Notes under the pieces: model-generated
Seen by the model: the letters and a program-made list of their open reading frames with translations, nothing else
Told to the model about the DNA's origin: nothing
Databases searched by the model: none
Made by a program: the position numbers and the translations under genes
Origin: Spirochaetales bacterium
GTDB taxonomy: Bacteria > Spirochaetota > Spirochaetia > Treponematales > Treponemataceae
DNA: 64,000 nucleotides
Direction of reading: 5' to 3'
Assembly: GCA_003252395.1 (NCBI GenBank)
Contig: QKEL01000013.1
Coordinates: 189,698-253,697, forward strand
Part shown: piece after piece, positions 1 to 8,321 of the stretch
Numbering within the stretch: the stretch's first letter is position 1
How the letters are laid out: each line of letters opens with the position of its first letter

Positions 1-198
1 GGGCATTCCACCTTTCGCGACGCCATGGACCTCGCGCTGGACGCGGGGGCGCGAAAGCTCGTGATGGTGCATCACGATCCGGACCATACCGACGATGACC
101 TTGACCGTATCGCCGACGAGTGCGCTCTCTACCTGAAAAGCAGGGGCGCCGCGCTGGATTTCGAGCTGTGCCGGGAAGGCAATTCGTACGACGTGTAG
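1..198 (+). CDS. MBL-fold metallohydrolase, C-terminal fragment
   Basis: The reading frame is open from base 1 and ends at TAG 196-198, giving the last 65 residues of a protein whose start lies outside the window. The tail has a GHST motif followed by an Ala-rich helix, a KLVMVHHDP strand with two histidines, and a TDDDLD acidic turn. This matches the end of metallo-beta-lactamase-fold hydrolases, where the late histidine completes the metal site. The substrate cannot be inferred. Only the truncation by the window edge is certain; the family call rests on the HHDP-TDDD pattern. Confidence 0.6.
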   Translation, partial: GHSTFRDAMDLALDAGARKLVMVHHDPDHTDDDLDRIADECALYLKSRGAALDFELCREGNSYDV

Positions 199-230
199 GG
201 CGCTTGCCCTTCTTCGCGGGCCATGGCATC

Positions 231-695
231 ATGGGTTTCATGAAAGACTTTTCGGCGGGCAAGGCACCGCCTCTATCCCGCTTTGGACGCTTCCGTTCAC
301 GGATGGCCTCGCTTATGCTTTTCGCGGTAATCCTCGCCGCTCCCCTGATCGCCTCCGGCGGCGCCGATTCGGGCGGTTATACCGAAGACTCCTATAAAAA
401 GGCGGTATCGCGGCAAATGGGCCACCGCCTGGACGAGAACGAAGAGGTCGTGGCCGCGGCGACCTGGCTTTGGTACGACCAAAAATGCGGCCATGAGTGG
501 GATAAGGAAGGCTTTTCCATGGCCGTGGAGGCTGGCGCGAAAAACTGCGCCAACGAGGCGATGCTCGCCGCGGCGAAAACCGGCAATTTCGGCGAAAAGC
601 TCTTAAAGGCCCTGGTAGTGGCCGCCGGCGACGCCGCGGACAACTTTACCCAGTGGGTGGAGAAAAACAGCGACCGATACGGGAAGGATAAGTAA
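231..695 (+). CDS. small secreted protein of unknown function
   Basis: The protein has 154 residues from ATG 231; ATG 240 and ATG 303 are alternatives. After a basic stretch there is a hydrophobic segment (MASLMLFAVILAAPLIASGG) that looks like a signal peptide, so the mature part is probably periplasmic or surface exposed. The mature region is Ala/Lys/Glu-rich and helical in appearance, with two isolated cysteines (DQKC and KNC). No family is recognised. There is no clear Shine-Dalgarno and the gene follows the preceding stop by only about 30 nt. It faces the convergent Gfo/Idh gene, whose stop is 10 nt away. A longer frame reaching back to 120 would overlap the upstream gene and is unlikely. 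Confidence 0.5.
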   Translation: MGFMKDFSAGKAPPLSRFGRFRSRMASLMLFAVILAAPLIASGGADSGGYTEDSYKKAVSRQMGHRLDENEEVVAAATWLWYDQKCGHEWDKEGFSMAVEAGAKNCANEAMLAAAKTGNFGEKLLKALVVAAGDAADNFTQWVEKNSDRYGKDK

Positions 696-705
696 CGGCG
701 CCGGT

Positions 706-1878
706 TCAGCACCTTACCCAGGCGCCGTTCGCGCGCGACGAATCGACGACCGCCTGAACGAAGCGCATGCCCGCGAGTCCGTCACGCGCGGTAGGGAAGT
801 GCAGGGCGAGGGGGTCGCATTCGGTTCCGCTCAGACGCGCCGCCATGGCCTCCGCCGCGTCGGAGAAGAGGTTGCCGAAGGCGGAGGGAAACCCCTCGGG
901 GTGGCCCGCGACGATGCGCGACGACCGCCGGGTCAGGGGATGGCTTCCCGGGCCGTTGGGCGTACGAACCTCGGCCGGGGCGCCGAAGGGCTTGTAGTCG
1001 AGCCGTTGCGGCAATTCCTGATGCCATTCCAGCGAACCCTTCGAGCCGCTTACCCGCAAGCGAAGGCCGTTCTCCACTCCCGCCGCCGCCTGGGTTACCC
1101 AAAAGCTTCCCCGCGCTCCGTTGGATAGGCGGAGCAGGGCTCCCGCGTAATCGTCCACGGTGTGGCCCGGCACGATGGCGCCTATCTCCGCGGCGACCTC
1201 CGCGACCTCGAGTCCGGTCACGAAGCGCAGGAGATTATGGGCGTGGGTGCCGATATCGCCCATTACCCGGGAAGGACCCGCCTTGGCCGGGTCGAACTTC
1301 CAGGACCGGGGCCCGTCCCGGTTTGCGGGCTGGGGGCCGGCGTTGCCGCCCTGCACGTATTCCGCCTGCACCAGCCGAATTTCGCCCAATTCGCCCGCGG
1401 CCACCATGGCCCTCGCCTGACGGACCATGGGGTAGCCGGTATAATTATGGGTCAAAAGGAATACGAGTCCCGTTTCTTCGGCCTTTCGCGCCAGGAGCGC
1501 CGCCTCTTCCACCGTATTGGTCATGGGCTTGTCGCAAATCACGTGAAATCCCGACTCCAGGGCCGCCATGGCATAGCGGTAATGGGAATCGTTCGGGGTC
1601 ATAATGTCCACCGCGTCGATCCGGTCTGCGCGCCCGGCCTCTTTCTCGATCAATTCCCCGAAGGTGCCGTACGTTCTGTCCGGGGCGAAGCCCAGCGCGC
1701 GTCCCTGTTCCCGGGCCTTATCGGCCTTGGAGGAAAGGACTCCCGTGACGATTTCGTACCGGTCGTCCAGCCTTGCGGCCAAACGGTGCATGGGGCCGAT
1801 GAACGAGGGTTCCGCGCCGCCGATCACGGCGAGGCGTATGCGTCGGCCCAGTTTTTCTATAACGGGATTAAGGCTCAT
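706..1878 (-). CDS. Gfo/Idh/MocA-family oxidoreductase
   Basis: A 390-residue NAD(P)-dependent dehydrogenase of the Gfo/Idh/MocA family, which oxidises or epimerises sugars, inositols or sugar acids. The N-terminal Rossmann strand LAVIGG is near residue 16. The conserved DKPMT motif, equivalent to the EKP catalytic lysine motif, is at 116-120. The GDIGTHAHN motif at 207-215 supplies the usual Asp/His pair. The length is typical. The start overlaps the stop of the upstream UPF0303 gene by 4 nt (ATGA), so the two are translationally coupled. The pair is divergent from the Lpl-type sugar transporter at 2543, which suggests a role in catabolising the imported glycan. The exact substrate is unknown. 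Confidence 0.88.
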   Translation of the reverse strand: MSLNPVIEKLGRRIRLAVIGGAEPSFIGPMHRLAARLDDRYEIVTGVLSSKADKAREQGRALGFAPDRTYGTFGELIEKEAGRADRIDAVDIMTPNDSHYRYAMAALESGFHVICDKPMTNTVEEAALLARKAEETGLVFLLTHNYTGYPMVRQARAMVAAGELGEIRLVQAEYVQGGNAGPQPANRDGPRSWKFDPAKAGPSRVMGDIGTHAHNLLRFVTGLEVAEVAAEIGAIVPGHTVDDYAGALLRLSNGARGSFWVTQAAAGVENGLRLRVSGSKGSLEWHQELPQRLDYKPFGAPAEVRTPNGPGSHPLTRRSSRIVAGHPEGFPSAFGNLFSDAAEAMAARLSGTECDPLALHFPTARDGLAGMRFVQAVVDSSRANGAWVRC

Positions 1879-2360
1879 TTGCTTCCTCCTTGCGCGCGCT
1901 TACCCGATAGGTAATCGCGTATGGTCCGGACGACCAGGGCATGGTCTTCCTCCTGGGGCAGCCCAGAGACGGTAACGGTTCCGATGGCGCCGCTTCCCCG
2001 CACGTTGACGGGAAAGCAGCCGCCGTGGGGCGCGTAGTCCCGTTCCGAAACGGCGTACCGCCCCTCAAGGGTCGAACCGTCCCGTTTGAGCTTTTGGCCG
2101 AAATACCAGGAGCTGTGGCCGAATCGATTCACCAAATTCTTTTTTCGTATGACCCAGTGGCCGTTGTCCGGGGCGGTGCCCCGGCACTCATAATGGAACA
2201 ATACCCTGTCCCGGGTAGAAATATCGATTACCACGGCCAGGCCCCCCGCGCGGGCGCGTTCGGCGAATAGGACGCCCAGGTCCCAGGCGTCGTCCTCATC
2301 GAAGGAATCGAAGGTCAGTTCATCCTCTTCCCGTAATAGTTCTTCTAGCGATTGCGTCAT
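1875..2360 (-). CDS. UPF0303 / heme-degrading-domain (GlcG/HbpS-like) protein
   Basis: A 161-residue protein of the UPF0303 family (DUF336 fold, related to GlcG/HbpS). Recognisable segments are the [13 protein letters not shown] strand, the [12 protein letters not shown] turn and the [31 protein letters not shown] block. The biochemical role of the family is poorly defined; yeast and bacterial members have been linked to chaperone or cofactor handling. ATG at 2360 is preferred to an upstream TTG at 2396 because a CATACT -10 box sits 7 nt before it with a TTG-type -35 at 2391-2396. That places the predicted transcript start at or next to the ATG. The gene is coupled to the downstream oxidoreductase by a 4-nt overlap. 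Confidence 0.75.
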   Translation of the reverse strand: [161 protein letters not shown]

Positions 2361-2367
2361 GCCCGTA

Positions 2368-2396
2368 AGTATGCGCCCGAATATCCTCGAGCGCAA
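2368..2396 (-). promoter_or_regulatory. putative leaderless promoter of the UPF0303 gene
   Basis: On the minus strand TTGCGC (2391-2396) is followed after 17 nt by CATACT (2368-2373), and ATG begins 7 nt later. No Shine-Dalgarno fits between the -10 box and the start codon. Confidence 0.5.
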
Positions 2397-2479
2397 GGAT
2401 CGGCTCGAAAAAGCCGGCGGTATTCGCGCGCGCCGGCCGCTTTCCGTTTTTTTAAGGTTTTTTGCCGTAAAATTTCGGG

Positions 2480-2508
2480 TTATCCGCCGCCGGGGCCGAT
2501 GCTACCAT
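2480..2508 (+). promoter_or_regulatory. possible promoter of the Lpl-type transporter operon
   Basis: TTATCC (2480-2485), a 17-nt spacer and TACCAT (2503-2508) lie about 35 nt before the TTG start, leaving room for the AGGGGAG ribosome site at 2529-2535. The boxes match the consensus weakly. Confidence 0.3.
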
Positions 2509-2542
2509 ACCCTCAACAAAAATAAGATAGGGGAGTCTTTTG

Positions 2543-4006
2543 TTGAGTAATCATGAATCGTCCGCCCCCGTCGCGAAAGGCGTGGCGGCGGAAACGGCGG
2601 AAATAGCGCTGAGAATCGCGATCCTTTTCCTGCTCGTGACCTTATTCCTGCCGGGGCTCAACCCCGCGAGGATCAGCGAGAAGATAAACCGCAACATGTC
2701 CCTTTTCACCTCGGGGGTGCTCTACGGGAGCTTAACCGCCGATATGGGCCGGCTCATCGCGAAGGGCTGGGTGCGGTCGGGTACCATGCAGCTCCTCTAC
2801 GCGGCCAGCCTTCTTTCCTGTCTCGGCATGTTCGCCGCCGGGGCCGGCGCGGCCATGACCATGGGGAACGCGCGGTTTAAGCGTTTGGCCCATATTATGG
2901 CCATGTTCGGCTCGGCCGCGGTTCTCGTTGGCCTATTCGGCATACGGCTCGCCCATGCCCAGCTATTAACCATGTCGGACCTGGCCAAGTCGAAGCCCGT
3001 CGAGCCCTTCGCCCTCACGCTGACGGCGATCGTCGCCGCCGCGGTCTTCGGCCTCGCGATACTCTCCCTTATCGCGGTTCCTGCGCCGAAAAAGGGTGAG
3101 GCCTACGCCATGGACACGCGCATGCAGCTTTTCCTGCTTCTGTTGCCCTTCGTCCTATTGGTATTTCTTTTCAACTACCTTCCGCTCTGGGGCTGGCGCT
3201 ACGCGTTTTTCGACTATAAGGTCGGCGACGCGCTCACCGCGGACCGGTTCGTCGGCTTTAAGTGGTTTAGCTACCTGTTCCAAAACGAGGCGACCAAGCG
3301 CGACGTGGTGCGGGTGCTCGTGAATACCCTCGCCATGAGCGGTTTGGGCATTCTCACGAGCTGGTTCCCCATGGCCTTCGCCATTTTCCTGGCGGAGATT
3401 CGCAGCATGAGGCTCAGGCGCTTTATCCAAACCCTGACCACCGTCCCGAATTTCATTTCCTGGGTGCTCGTTTACGCGGTGGCCTTTTGCATCTTCAGCA
3501 CCGACGGCTTCCTTTCCAGCGTCATGGTCAACGCGGGCGTCTGGAGCCAGGGGAAAAACCTATTGATGGGGGAATCGCATATTTGGCTCAAGATGCTCGG
3601 CTGGGGCGTCTGGAAGGGCCTGGGCTGGAGCGCGATCATGTACATCGCGGCCATTAGCGCGATCGATCCCCAGCTGTACGAGGCGGCCACCGTGGACGGC
3701 GCGGGCCGGTTCGGCAAGATGTGGCATATCACCCTGCCCGAGCTGATCCCCACCTACATGGTGCTCCTCCTCCTTTCCATAGCGGGCATTCTCAACAACG
3801 GCATGGAACAGTACCTGGTGTTCGAGAACGCCACCAATACCGACCCGATCACCGTCCTTGACCTGTACGTTTACAAGCTCGGGATCGGGAAGGGCTCCAT
3901 TCCGCTTTCGACCCTGATCGGCATGGTGAAATCCCTCGTCAGCGTCGCGCTCCTTTTCGGCGCGAACGCCATCTCAAAGGCCGTCCGCGGCTCGACCATC
4001 GTATAG
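2543..4006 (+). CDS. oligosaccharide ABC transporter permease (LplB-type) with N-terminal membrane extension
   Basis: An inner-membrane permease of the LplB/YteP class, which works with the next permease and the binding protein to import oligosaccharides. The C-terminal 300 residues carry the usual six-helix MetI-like fold with the EAA loop YEAATVDGAGRFGKMWHITLP-type signature near residue 390. The protein has 487 residues, about 180 more than usual. Residues 1-185 contain roughly four hydrophobic segments (near 20-40, 82-103, 112-135 and 153-178) that I cannot assign to a known domain. Two tandem TTG codons (2540, 2543) are possible starts; 2543 has the better 7-nt spacing from AGGGGAG. No ATPase gene is present nearby, as is normal for Lpl-type systems that use a shared MsmX-like ATPase. 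Confidence 0.85.
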   Translation: MSNHESSAPVAKGVAAETAEIALRIAILFLLVTLFLPGLNPARISEKINRNMSLFTSGVLYGSLTADMGRLIAKGWVRSGTMQLLYAASLLSCLGMFAAGAGAAMTMGNARFKRLAHIMAMFGSAAVLVGLFGIRLAHAQLLTMSDLAKSKPVEPFALTLTAIVAAAVFGLAILSLIAVPAPKKGEAYAMDTRMQLFLLLLPFVLLVFLFNYLPLWGWRYAFFDYKVGDALTADRFVGFKWFSYLFQNEATKRDVVRVLVNTLAMSGLGILTSWFPMAFAIFLAEIRSMRLRRFIQTLTTVPNFISWVLVYAVAFCIFSTDGFLSSVMVNAGVWSQGKNLLMGESHIWLKMLGWGVWKGLGWSAIMYIAAISAIDPQLYEAATVDGAGRFGKMWHITLPELIPTYMVLLLLSIAGILNNGMEQYLVFENATNTDPITVLDLYVYKLGIGKGSIPLSTLIGMVKSLVSVALLFGANAISKAVRGSTIV

Positions 4007-4020
4007 GGAGACGCAACGCG

Positions 4021-4923
4021 ATGAACCAAAAAAAGAATTCCGGCGACCTGGTCTTTAATACCCTGAACCATGGCTTTTTCCTCCTTTTCACGCTCCTGTG
4101 CGTGTTTCCCTTCTATTACCTTTTCATCAATACGGTCAGCTCCAACGACCTGGTCCGCAAGGGCCTGATCAACTTCTATCCGGTGGGCCTGCACGTGGAA
4201 AACTACGTGAAGCTTTCCCAGGTCGGCGACCTGTCCCGCTCCTTCCTCGTTTCCTTCTCCCGCACGGTCATCGGCACGGTGTTCACCGTGATAGCTTCCG
4301 GCTTCGTCGGCTACCTCATGACGAAGCGGGAACTGTGGAGGCGGAAATTCTGGTACCGGTTCATGGTAATCACGATGTACTTCAACGCGGGTATCGTTCC
4401 GTGGTTCACCAATATGCAAATGCTCGGGCTGACCAACACCTATCTCGCGTACATTATCCCGGGCATCGTGAACGTCTTCAACATCATCATGGTGAAGACC
4501 TATATCGAGTCGATTCCCGCGGAGCTCGAGGAAAGCGCGGCGATAGACGGGGCGACGGTGCTGACGATCTTTTACCGGATTATCTGGCCCCTTTCAAAGC
4601 CCATCCTCGCCACCATCGCGGTGTGGAGCGCGGTGGGAAACTGGAACTCCTTCATGGACTCCCTCATCCTCATGCAGGCCAAGCCGGAACTATACACGCT
4701 GCAGCATCGGCTCTGGATATACCTCAATACGACGAGCAACCTCAAGGCGATGATGTCGTCGTCCACCACGGGCCTCAGCGAGGCGGTCATGAACGACATG
4801 CTCAACGTGAAGGTCATCAAGTACACCATCGCCATGGTCACGGCGATCCCGATCCTCGCCGTGTACCCGTTCATGCAGCGGTATTTCGAGAAGGGAATCA
4901 TGCTCGGCGCCGTAAAGGGCTGA
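4021..4923 (+). CDS. carbohydrate ABC transporter permease (YtcP/LplC-type)
   Basis: The second permease of the Lpl-type importer, with 300 residues, a normal length. It begins with a short basic tail and a first membrane helix near residues 18-38. It contains the EAA motif (LEESAAIDGATVLTIFYRIIWPL region, about 160-185), which contacts the ATPase. It ends with the family-typical PFMQRYFEKGIMLGAVKG tail. The ATG is 14 nt after the previous stop, behind GGAGA. The order permease-permease-binding protein and the short gaps indicate one transcript. Confidence 0.92.
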   Translation: MNQKKNSGDLVFNTLNHGFFLLFTLLCVFPFYYLFINTVSSNDLVRKGLINFYPVGLHVENYVKLSQVGDLSRSFLVSFSRTVIGTVFTVIASGFVGYLMTKRELWRRKFWYRFMVITMYFNAGIVPWFTNMQMLGLTNTYLAYIIPGIVNVFNIIMVKTYIESIPAELEESAAIDGATVLTIFYRIIWPLSKPILATIAVWSAVGNWNSFMDSLILMQAKPELYTLQHRLWIYLNTTSNLKAMMSSSTTGLSEAVMNDMLNVKVIKYTIAMVTAIPILAVYPFMQRYFEKGIMLGAVKG

Positions 4924-4988
4924 GCCGCACTGGGCATCGTGCCGTCCGGCGCCCGTCGCCGTTCGGCAAAAAATAATCAGGAGGACTT

Positions 4989-6704
4989 ATGAAACGTTTG
5001 CAGACTCTCGCGGCGGCCCTGGTCGCCCTCGCGATCGCCGCTCTCCCCGCCGTCGCCGGCGGAAAGCCGGACGCGGGCAAGGCGGCCGGTTCCGCGGCCG
5101 ACGGCATTATCCCGAAGGAGACCGTTACCCTGCAGGTATTCGATCAGCTCGCCAACTATTCCGGCCTACAGACCGGCTGGTTCGGCGACGTGATGCTCGA
5201 GAAATTCAACGTCAAGCTCAACATCATTCCCGATCCGGACGGCGTGTACGAAACCAGAATGGCTTCCGGCAATTTGGGCGACCTCGTCATCTGGGGAAAC
5301 GACCAGGACGAGTACGCGAACGCCTGGAAGGCCGGGATGCTTTTCGACTGGGAAGACGAGGATCTCCTGGATAACTACGGCAAGTACGTCAAGGCGACCT
5401 TCCCCTACGCCCTGGAAAAGAACAAGAAGATTTCCGGCGGCAACCTCTACGGCTACGGCTACCGGGTCTCCAGCTCTTCCAAGAACCGCCAGGAGTTCTT
5501 CTACACCTGGGACCTCCGCTTCGACCTCTACGAAAAGCTCGGCAAGCCCCAGATCAAGACCCTTGACGACCTGGCGAGCGTGCTCAAGAAGATGAAGGAG
5601 ATTTGCCCCACCGACGACAACGGAAACCCCACCTACGGCGTGTCCCTCTTCAACGACTGGGACGGCAACATGGTCATGGCCGTCAAGTCTACCGCCACCG
5701 CCTTCTACGGGTACGACGAGTTCGACTTCGGCCTCTACGATCCCTCGAAACAGCAGTACCACCCCTTCAACGAAAAGAACGGCCCCTACCTAACCGCCCT
5801 CAAATTCTACAATAAGCTGAACCAGATGGGCCTCGTTGACCCGGACTCGCAGACCCAGAAGTATAACGGCATGAGCGAGGACTACCAGAACGGCACGGCC
5901 TTCTTCAATATCTTCAACTGGATGGCCAGCGGTACCTACAACTCCGACGCGCACAAGGCCGCCGGAAAGGCCATGTATCCCGTCGCGCCCGCCAACGCCG
6001 CCCCGATCGTGTACGGCCAGAACGTGTACGGCGGAAACCGCATTTGGTCCATCGGCGCCGACACCGAGTACCCCGAGCTTTGCATGGCGATCATCAATTG
6101 GCTTTCCACCCCCGAGGGCTTCCTCACCGCCCAGCGGGGACCGAAGGGCGTGATCTGGGATTACGATTCGAAGGGCTATACCTACCTGACCGAGCTCGGG
6201 AAGAAGAGCGTCGCCGACCCGAACGGCACCATGATGACCCCTCCCTACGCCAGTACCTGGCGCGAGGGCAGCTTCGCCATCAACAACGAGACCTGGGACT
6301 TCGACTCCGTTAATCCCGACTCGAAGGTGGGCGAGACCTTCAACTACAAGAAGTGGGCAAGCGAGCTCACGCCCCCCTCCACCGAGATCGAGGCGCGCTG
6401 GCGCGCGTGGGCCAAGGCCGCCACCGCCGACGAGTACCTCGGAAACCGAAAGTACGTCCTTTCCCCGGGAACCATGTTCTCCGAGGACCCGATCCCCGAG
6501 GACCTTAAGGTGAAGTGGAACCAGATCGCCGACTCGATCAAGAACAACAGCTGGAAGGCCATCTACGCCAAGACCGACGCCGAGTTCGATTCCTACGTCG
6601 CGAAGATGCTTTCCGAAACCGAATCGTACGGCTACGCCGACTGCCTCGCCTTCTCCAAGGCCCAGGTCGCCCGCCGCATCGCCGCCGAAAACGCGGTAAA
6701 GTAA
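4989..6704 (+). CDS. extracellular sugar-binding protein of the LplA type
   Basis: A 571-residue binding protein of the large LplA/YtcQ type. It has a cleavable signal peptide (MKRLQTLAAALVALAIAALPAVA) followed by GGKPDAGKA, a linker also seen in other binding proteins in this window. There is no lipobox cysteine. The mature chain is rich in aromatic residues (many WD, YGY and NW motifs), as expected for a glycan-binding cleft. A strong GGAGG lies 6 nt before the ATG. It is the third gene of the transporter operon and is followed by a strong terminator at 6763-6795. The ligand is unknown; a plant-type oligosaccharide is plausible from the nearby oxidoreductase and DUF624 genes. Confidence 0.9.
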   Translation: MKRLQTLAAALVALAIAALPAVAGGKPDAGKAAGSAADGIIPKETVTLQVFDQLANYSGLQTGWFGDVMLEKFNVKLNIIPDPDGVYETRMASGNLGDLVIWGNDQDEYANAWKAGMLFDWEDEDLLDNYGKYVKATFPYALEKNKKISGGNLYGYGYRVSSSSKNRQEFFYTWDLRFDLYEKLGKPQIKTLDDLASVLKKMKEICPTDDNGNPTYGVSLFNDWDGNMVMAVKSTATAFYGYDEFDFGLYDPSKQQYHPFNEKNGPYLTALKFYNKLNQMGLVDPDSQTQKYNGMSEDYQNGTAFFNIFNWMASGTYNSDAHKAAGKAMYPVAPANAAPIVYGQNVYGGNRIWSIGADTEYPELCMAIINWLSTPEGFLTAQRGPKGVIWDYDSKGYTYLTELGKKSVADPNGTMMTPPYASTWREGSFAINNETWDFDSVNPDSKVGETFNYKKWASELTPPSTEIEARWRAWAKAATADEYLGNRKYVLSPGTMFSEDPIPEDLKVKWNQIADSIKNNSWKAIYAKTDAEFDSYVAKMLSETESYGYADCLAFSKAQVARRIAAENAVK

Positions 6705-6762
6705 GCTTTAGTGCGCGGGGGCGCGCGGGCCGGATCCCGCGCGCCCTGCCCCCGCGCGACGG

Positions 6763-6795
6763 GCCGTCCGGCGCGGTGCCGGGCGGCTTTTTTTT
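6763..6795 (+). terminator. rho-independent terminator of the Lpl-type operon
   Basis: A 10-bp stem (6763-6772 with 6778-6787, one G-U pair), a 5-nt loop and a run of eight T residues (6788-6795) follow the binding-protein gene. Transcription into the DUF624 gene must read through it or start anew. Confidence 0.9.
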
Positions 6796-6822
6796 ATGGA
6801 TATACCGGGGAGGGGAGGGCCG

Positions 6823-7458
6823 ATGTTCTCGTTCAGCGCCGACAATCGTTTTTTCCAGTTCGTGAACCGCTTGATGGACGTGCTCTTCCTGAACCTGCTC
6901 TTTCTTTTGTTCTCGCTGCCGATCGTCACGGCGGGAGCCTCGCTGACGGCGGCCCACGCGGTTGCCCTGAAGATGGTGGACGACGAGGAAGGCTATCTTT
7001 TTAGGACCTTCTGGAAGGCGTTCCGGGAAAATTTCCGAAGGGCCACGCTGCTGTGGCTCGCTAATGCCGCGGTGGCCTACGCCCTCTGGATCGATTGGCA
7101 GATCGTCGCCACGGCAGCCGAACCGCCCGTCTCCGCGATCGTCGCCGGTGCGATCGTCGCCGTAGTCTCCTTTTGCGTTTTTACGTACGCGTATCCCCTC
7201 TTGGCCCGCTATGAGAACACGCTTGCCAATACGGCGCGAAACGCGTTGCGCATCGCCTTCCGGTTTCCCGGCAAAACGGCGCTGCTTTTCGCCCTGCTCG
7301 CCCTCGAGGCCGCCGTGTTCCTTTGGAACGTACCCATGCTCGTCGCGGGGAGCCTCATCGGGCCGATGATCGCCGTATATACGGTAAGCGGCGTGTCGAA
7401 ACGGATATTCCAGAAGATTGAATCGGAAAACGAAGCGCTCCCCCGAGGCGGGGCTTAA
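6823..7458 (+). CDS. DUF624 (YesL-type) membrane protein
   Basis: A 211-residue membrane protein of the DUF624/YesL family. It shows the family-typical start FFQFVNRLMDVLFLNLLFLLFSLPIVTAG and about five membrane helices. YesL-type genes commonly sit beside Lpl/Yes-type oligosaccharide transporters, as here, but their function is not established; an accessory role in transport is an inference. ATG 6823 is chosen over ATG 6796 because a GGGGAGGGGAG ribosome site lies just before it and the 6796 codon falls right at the end of the terminator T-run. The family homology begins at MFSF. Confidence 0.85.
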   Translation: MFSFSADNRFFQFVNRLMDVLFLNLLFLLFSLPIVTAGASLTAAHAVALKMVDDEEGYLFRTFWKAFRENFRRATLLWLANAAVAYALWIDWQIVATAAEPPVSAIVAGAIVAVVSFCVFTYAYPLLARYENTLANTARNALRIAFRFPGKTALLFALLALEAAVFLWNVPMLVAGSLIGPMIAVYTVSGVSKRIFQKIESENEALPRGGA

Positions 7459-7618
7459 CCGGCGGGCGCTAAGGGATCGGGAAGGCCTAAGCGCATGCGT
7501 TCGGCGTTGGATTCGTCGCAAACGGTAACCCGTATGGGGAATAATGCGTTATTATTTACCGTAGATAGATCGCGGGGGGTACCCCGCGCTACCCGTGCCG
7601 ATGCGTGAGGAGTGGCGA

Positions 7619-8290
7619 ATGAAAAGGGCGAATCCGTTCGTTTTTATGCTTTTCTCCGCGATTATCGGGGCCTCCGCCCAGGAGCTTAGGCTCGGGGCGA
7701 ACGAGTCGTCCAATGCTTTTGTGCCCCTGATGGAAAGGGTCTTGGCCGATGCGGGGATGCGCGTTTCCACGACGTCCCTTCCGACGCCCCGGGCGGTTAA
7801 ATCGGTATCGATCGGGGAATTGGACGGCCTATTCTTCGTGAGCGAGGAAACGCTCAAGACCGAGAGCGGCTTGCGCGCGGTTCCGGTGGTATTGCTCGAG
7901 CTGCCGTTCATCGCCATAGCCGCCGACCAAAACCTCACCGCTTCGTCTCCGGAGGAACTATCCGGCAAAACCGTGGGAATAGTCCGCACGGACACCGCGT
8001 CCCTCAGGCGTTTTGCCGGCGCTGATATCGTCCTCGTTCCCGATTACGTTTCGCTGACCAAAATGTTCGAGCAAAAACGGTTCGACGTCGCGATTATCGC
8101 CGCTCCCAACGCGCGCTTTTACCCTCAGTTCCTCAACGCGAAAATCCTGTTCACCGTTCATACGGTACCGTACTTTCTTGCCCTTTCCGTAAGGCGGCCC
8201 GATCTCGCCGGGCCGGTGGAGAAGGCCCTGAAGGCCTGGGTTCTGGACGGGCGGTGGGGCGAAGAGGTGAAACGCGTCATGAATCGATAG
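7619..8290 (+). CDS. periplasmic solute-binding-like protein (SBP_bac_3 fold)
   Basis: A 223-residue exported protein. The signal peptide MKRANPFVFMLFSAIIGASA is followed by a type-II periplasmic binding fold: a first lobe with strand ELRLGANES, then a GKTVGIVRTDTAS hinge segment and a second lobe ending in a VEKALKAWVLDGR helix. It is slightly shorter than transport binding proteins and has no permease or ATPase partner next to it. It may therefore be a stand-alone sensor or an orphan binding protein. ATG 7619 is chosen because GAGGAG lies 6-7 nt upstream; the earlier in-frame ATG at 7595 lacks a site. It converges on the CoA-disulfide reductase gene. Confidence 0.7.
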   Translation: MKRANPFVFMLFSAIIGASAQELRLGANESSNAFVPLMERVLADAGMRVSTTSLPTPRAVKSVSIGELDGLFFVSEETLKTESGLRAVPVVLLELPFIAIAADQNLTASSPEELSGKTVGIVRTDTASLRRFAGADIVLVPDYVSLTKMFEQKRFDVAIIAAPNARFYPQFLNAKILFTVHTVPYFLALSVRRPDLAGPVEKALKAWVLDGRWGEEVKRVMNR

Positions 8291-8321
8291 GCGACGCGTT
8301 TCAGCCCCCTCCCCGCGGTCC

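Noticed and set aside
120-230. An extended N-terminus for the first small secreted protein
   Set aside because: It would overlap the MBL-fold gene end and place a long Arg-rich stretch before the signal peptide.
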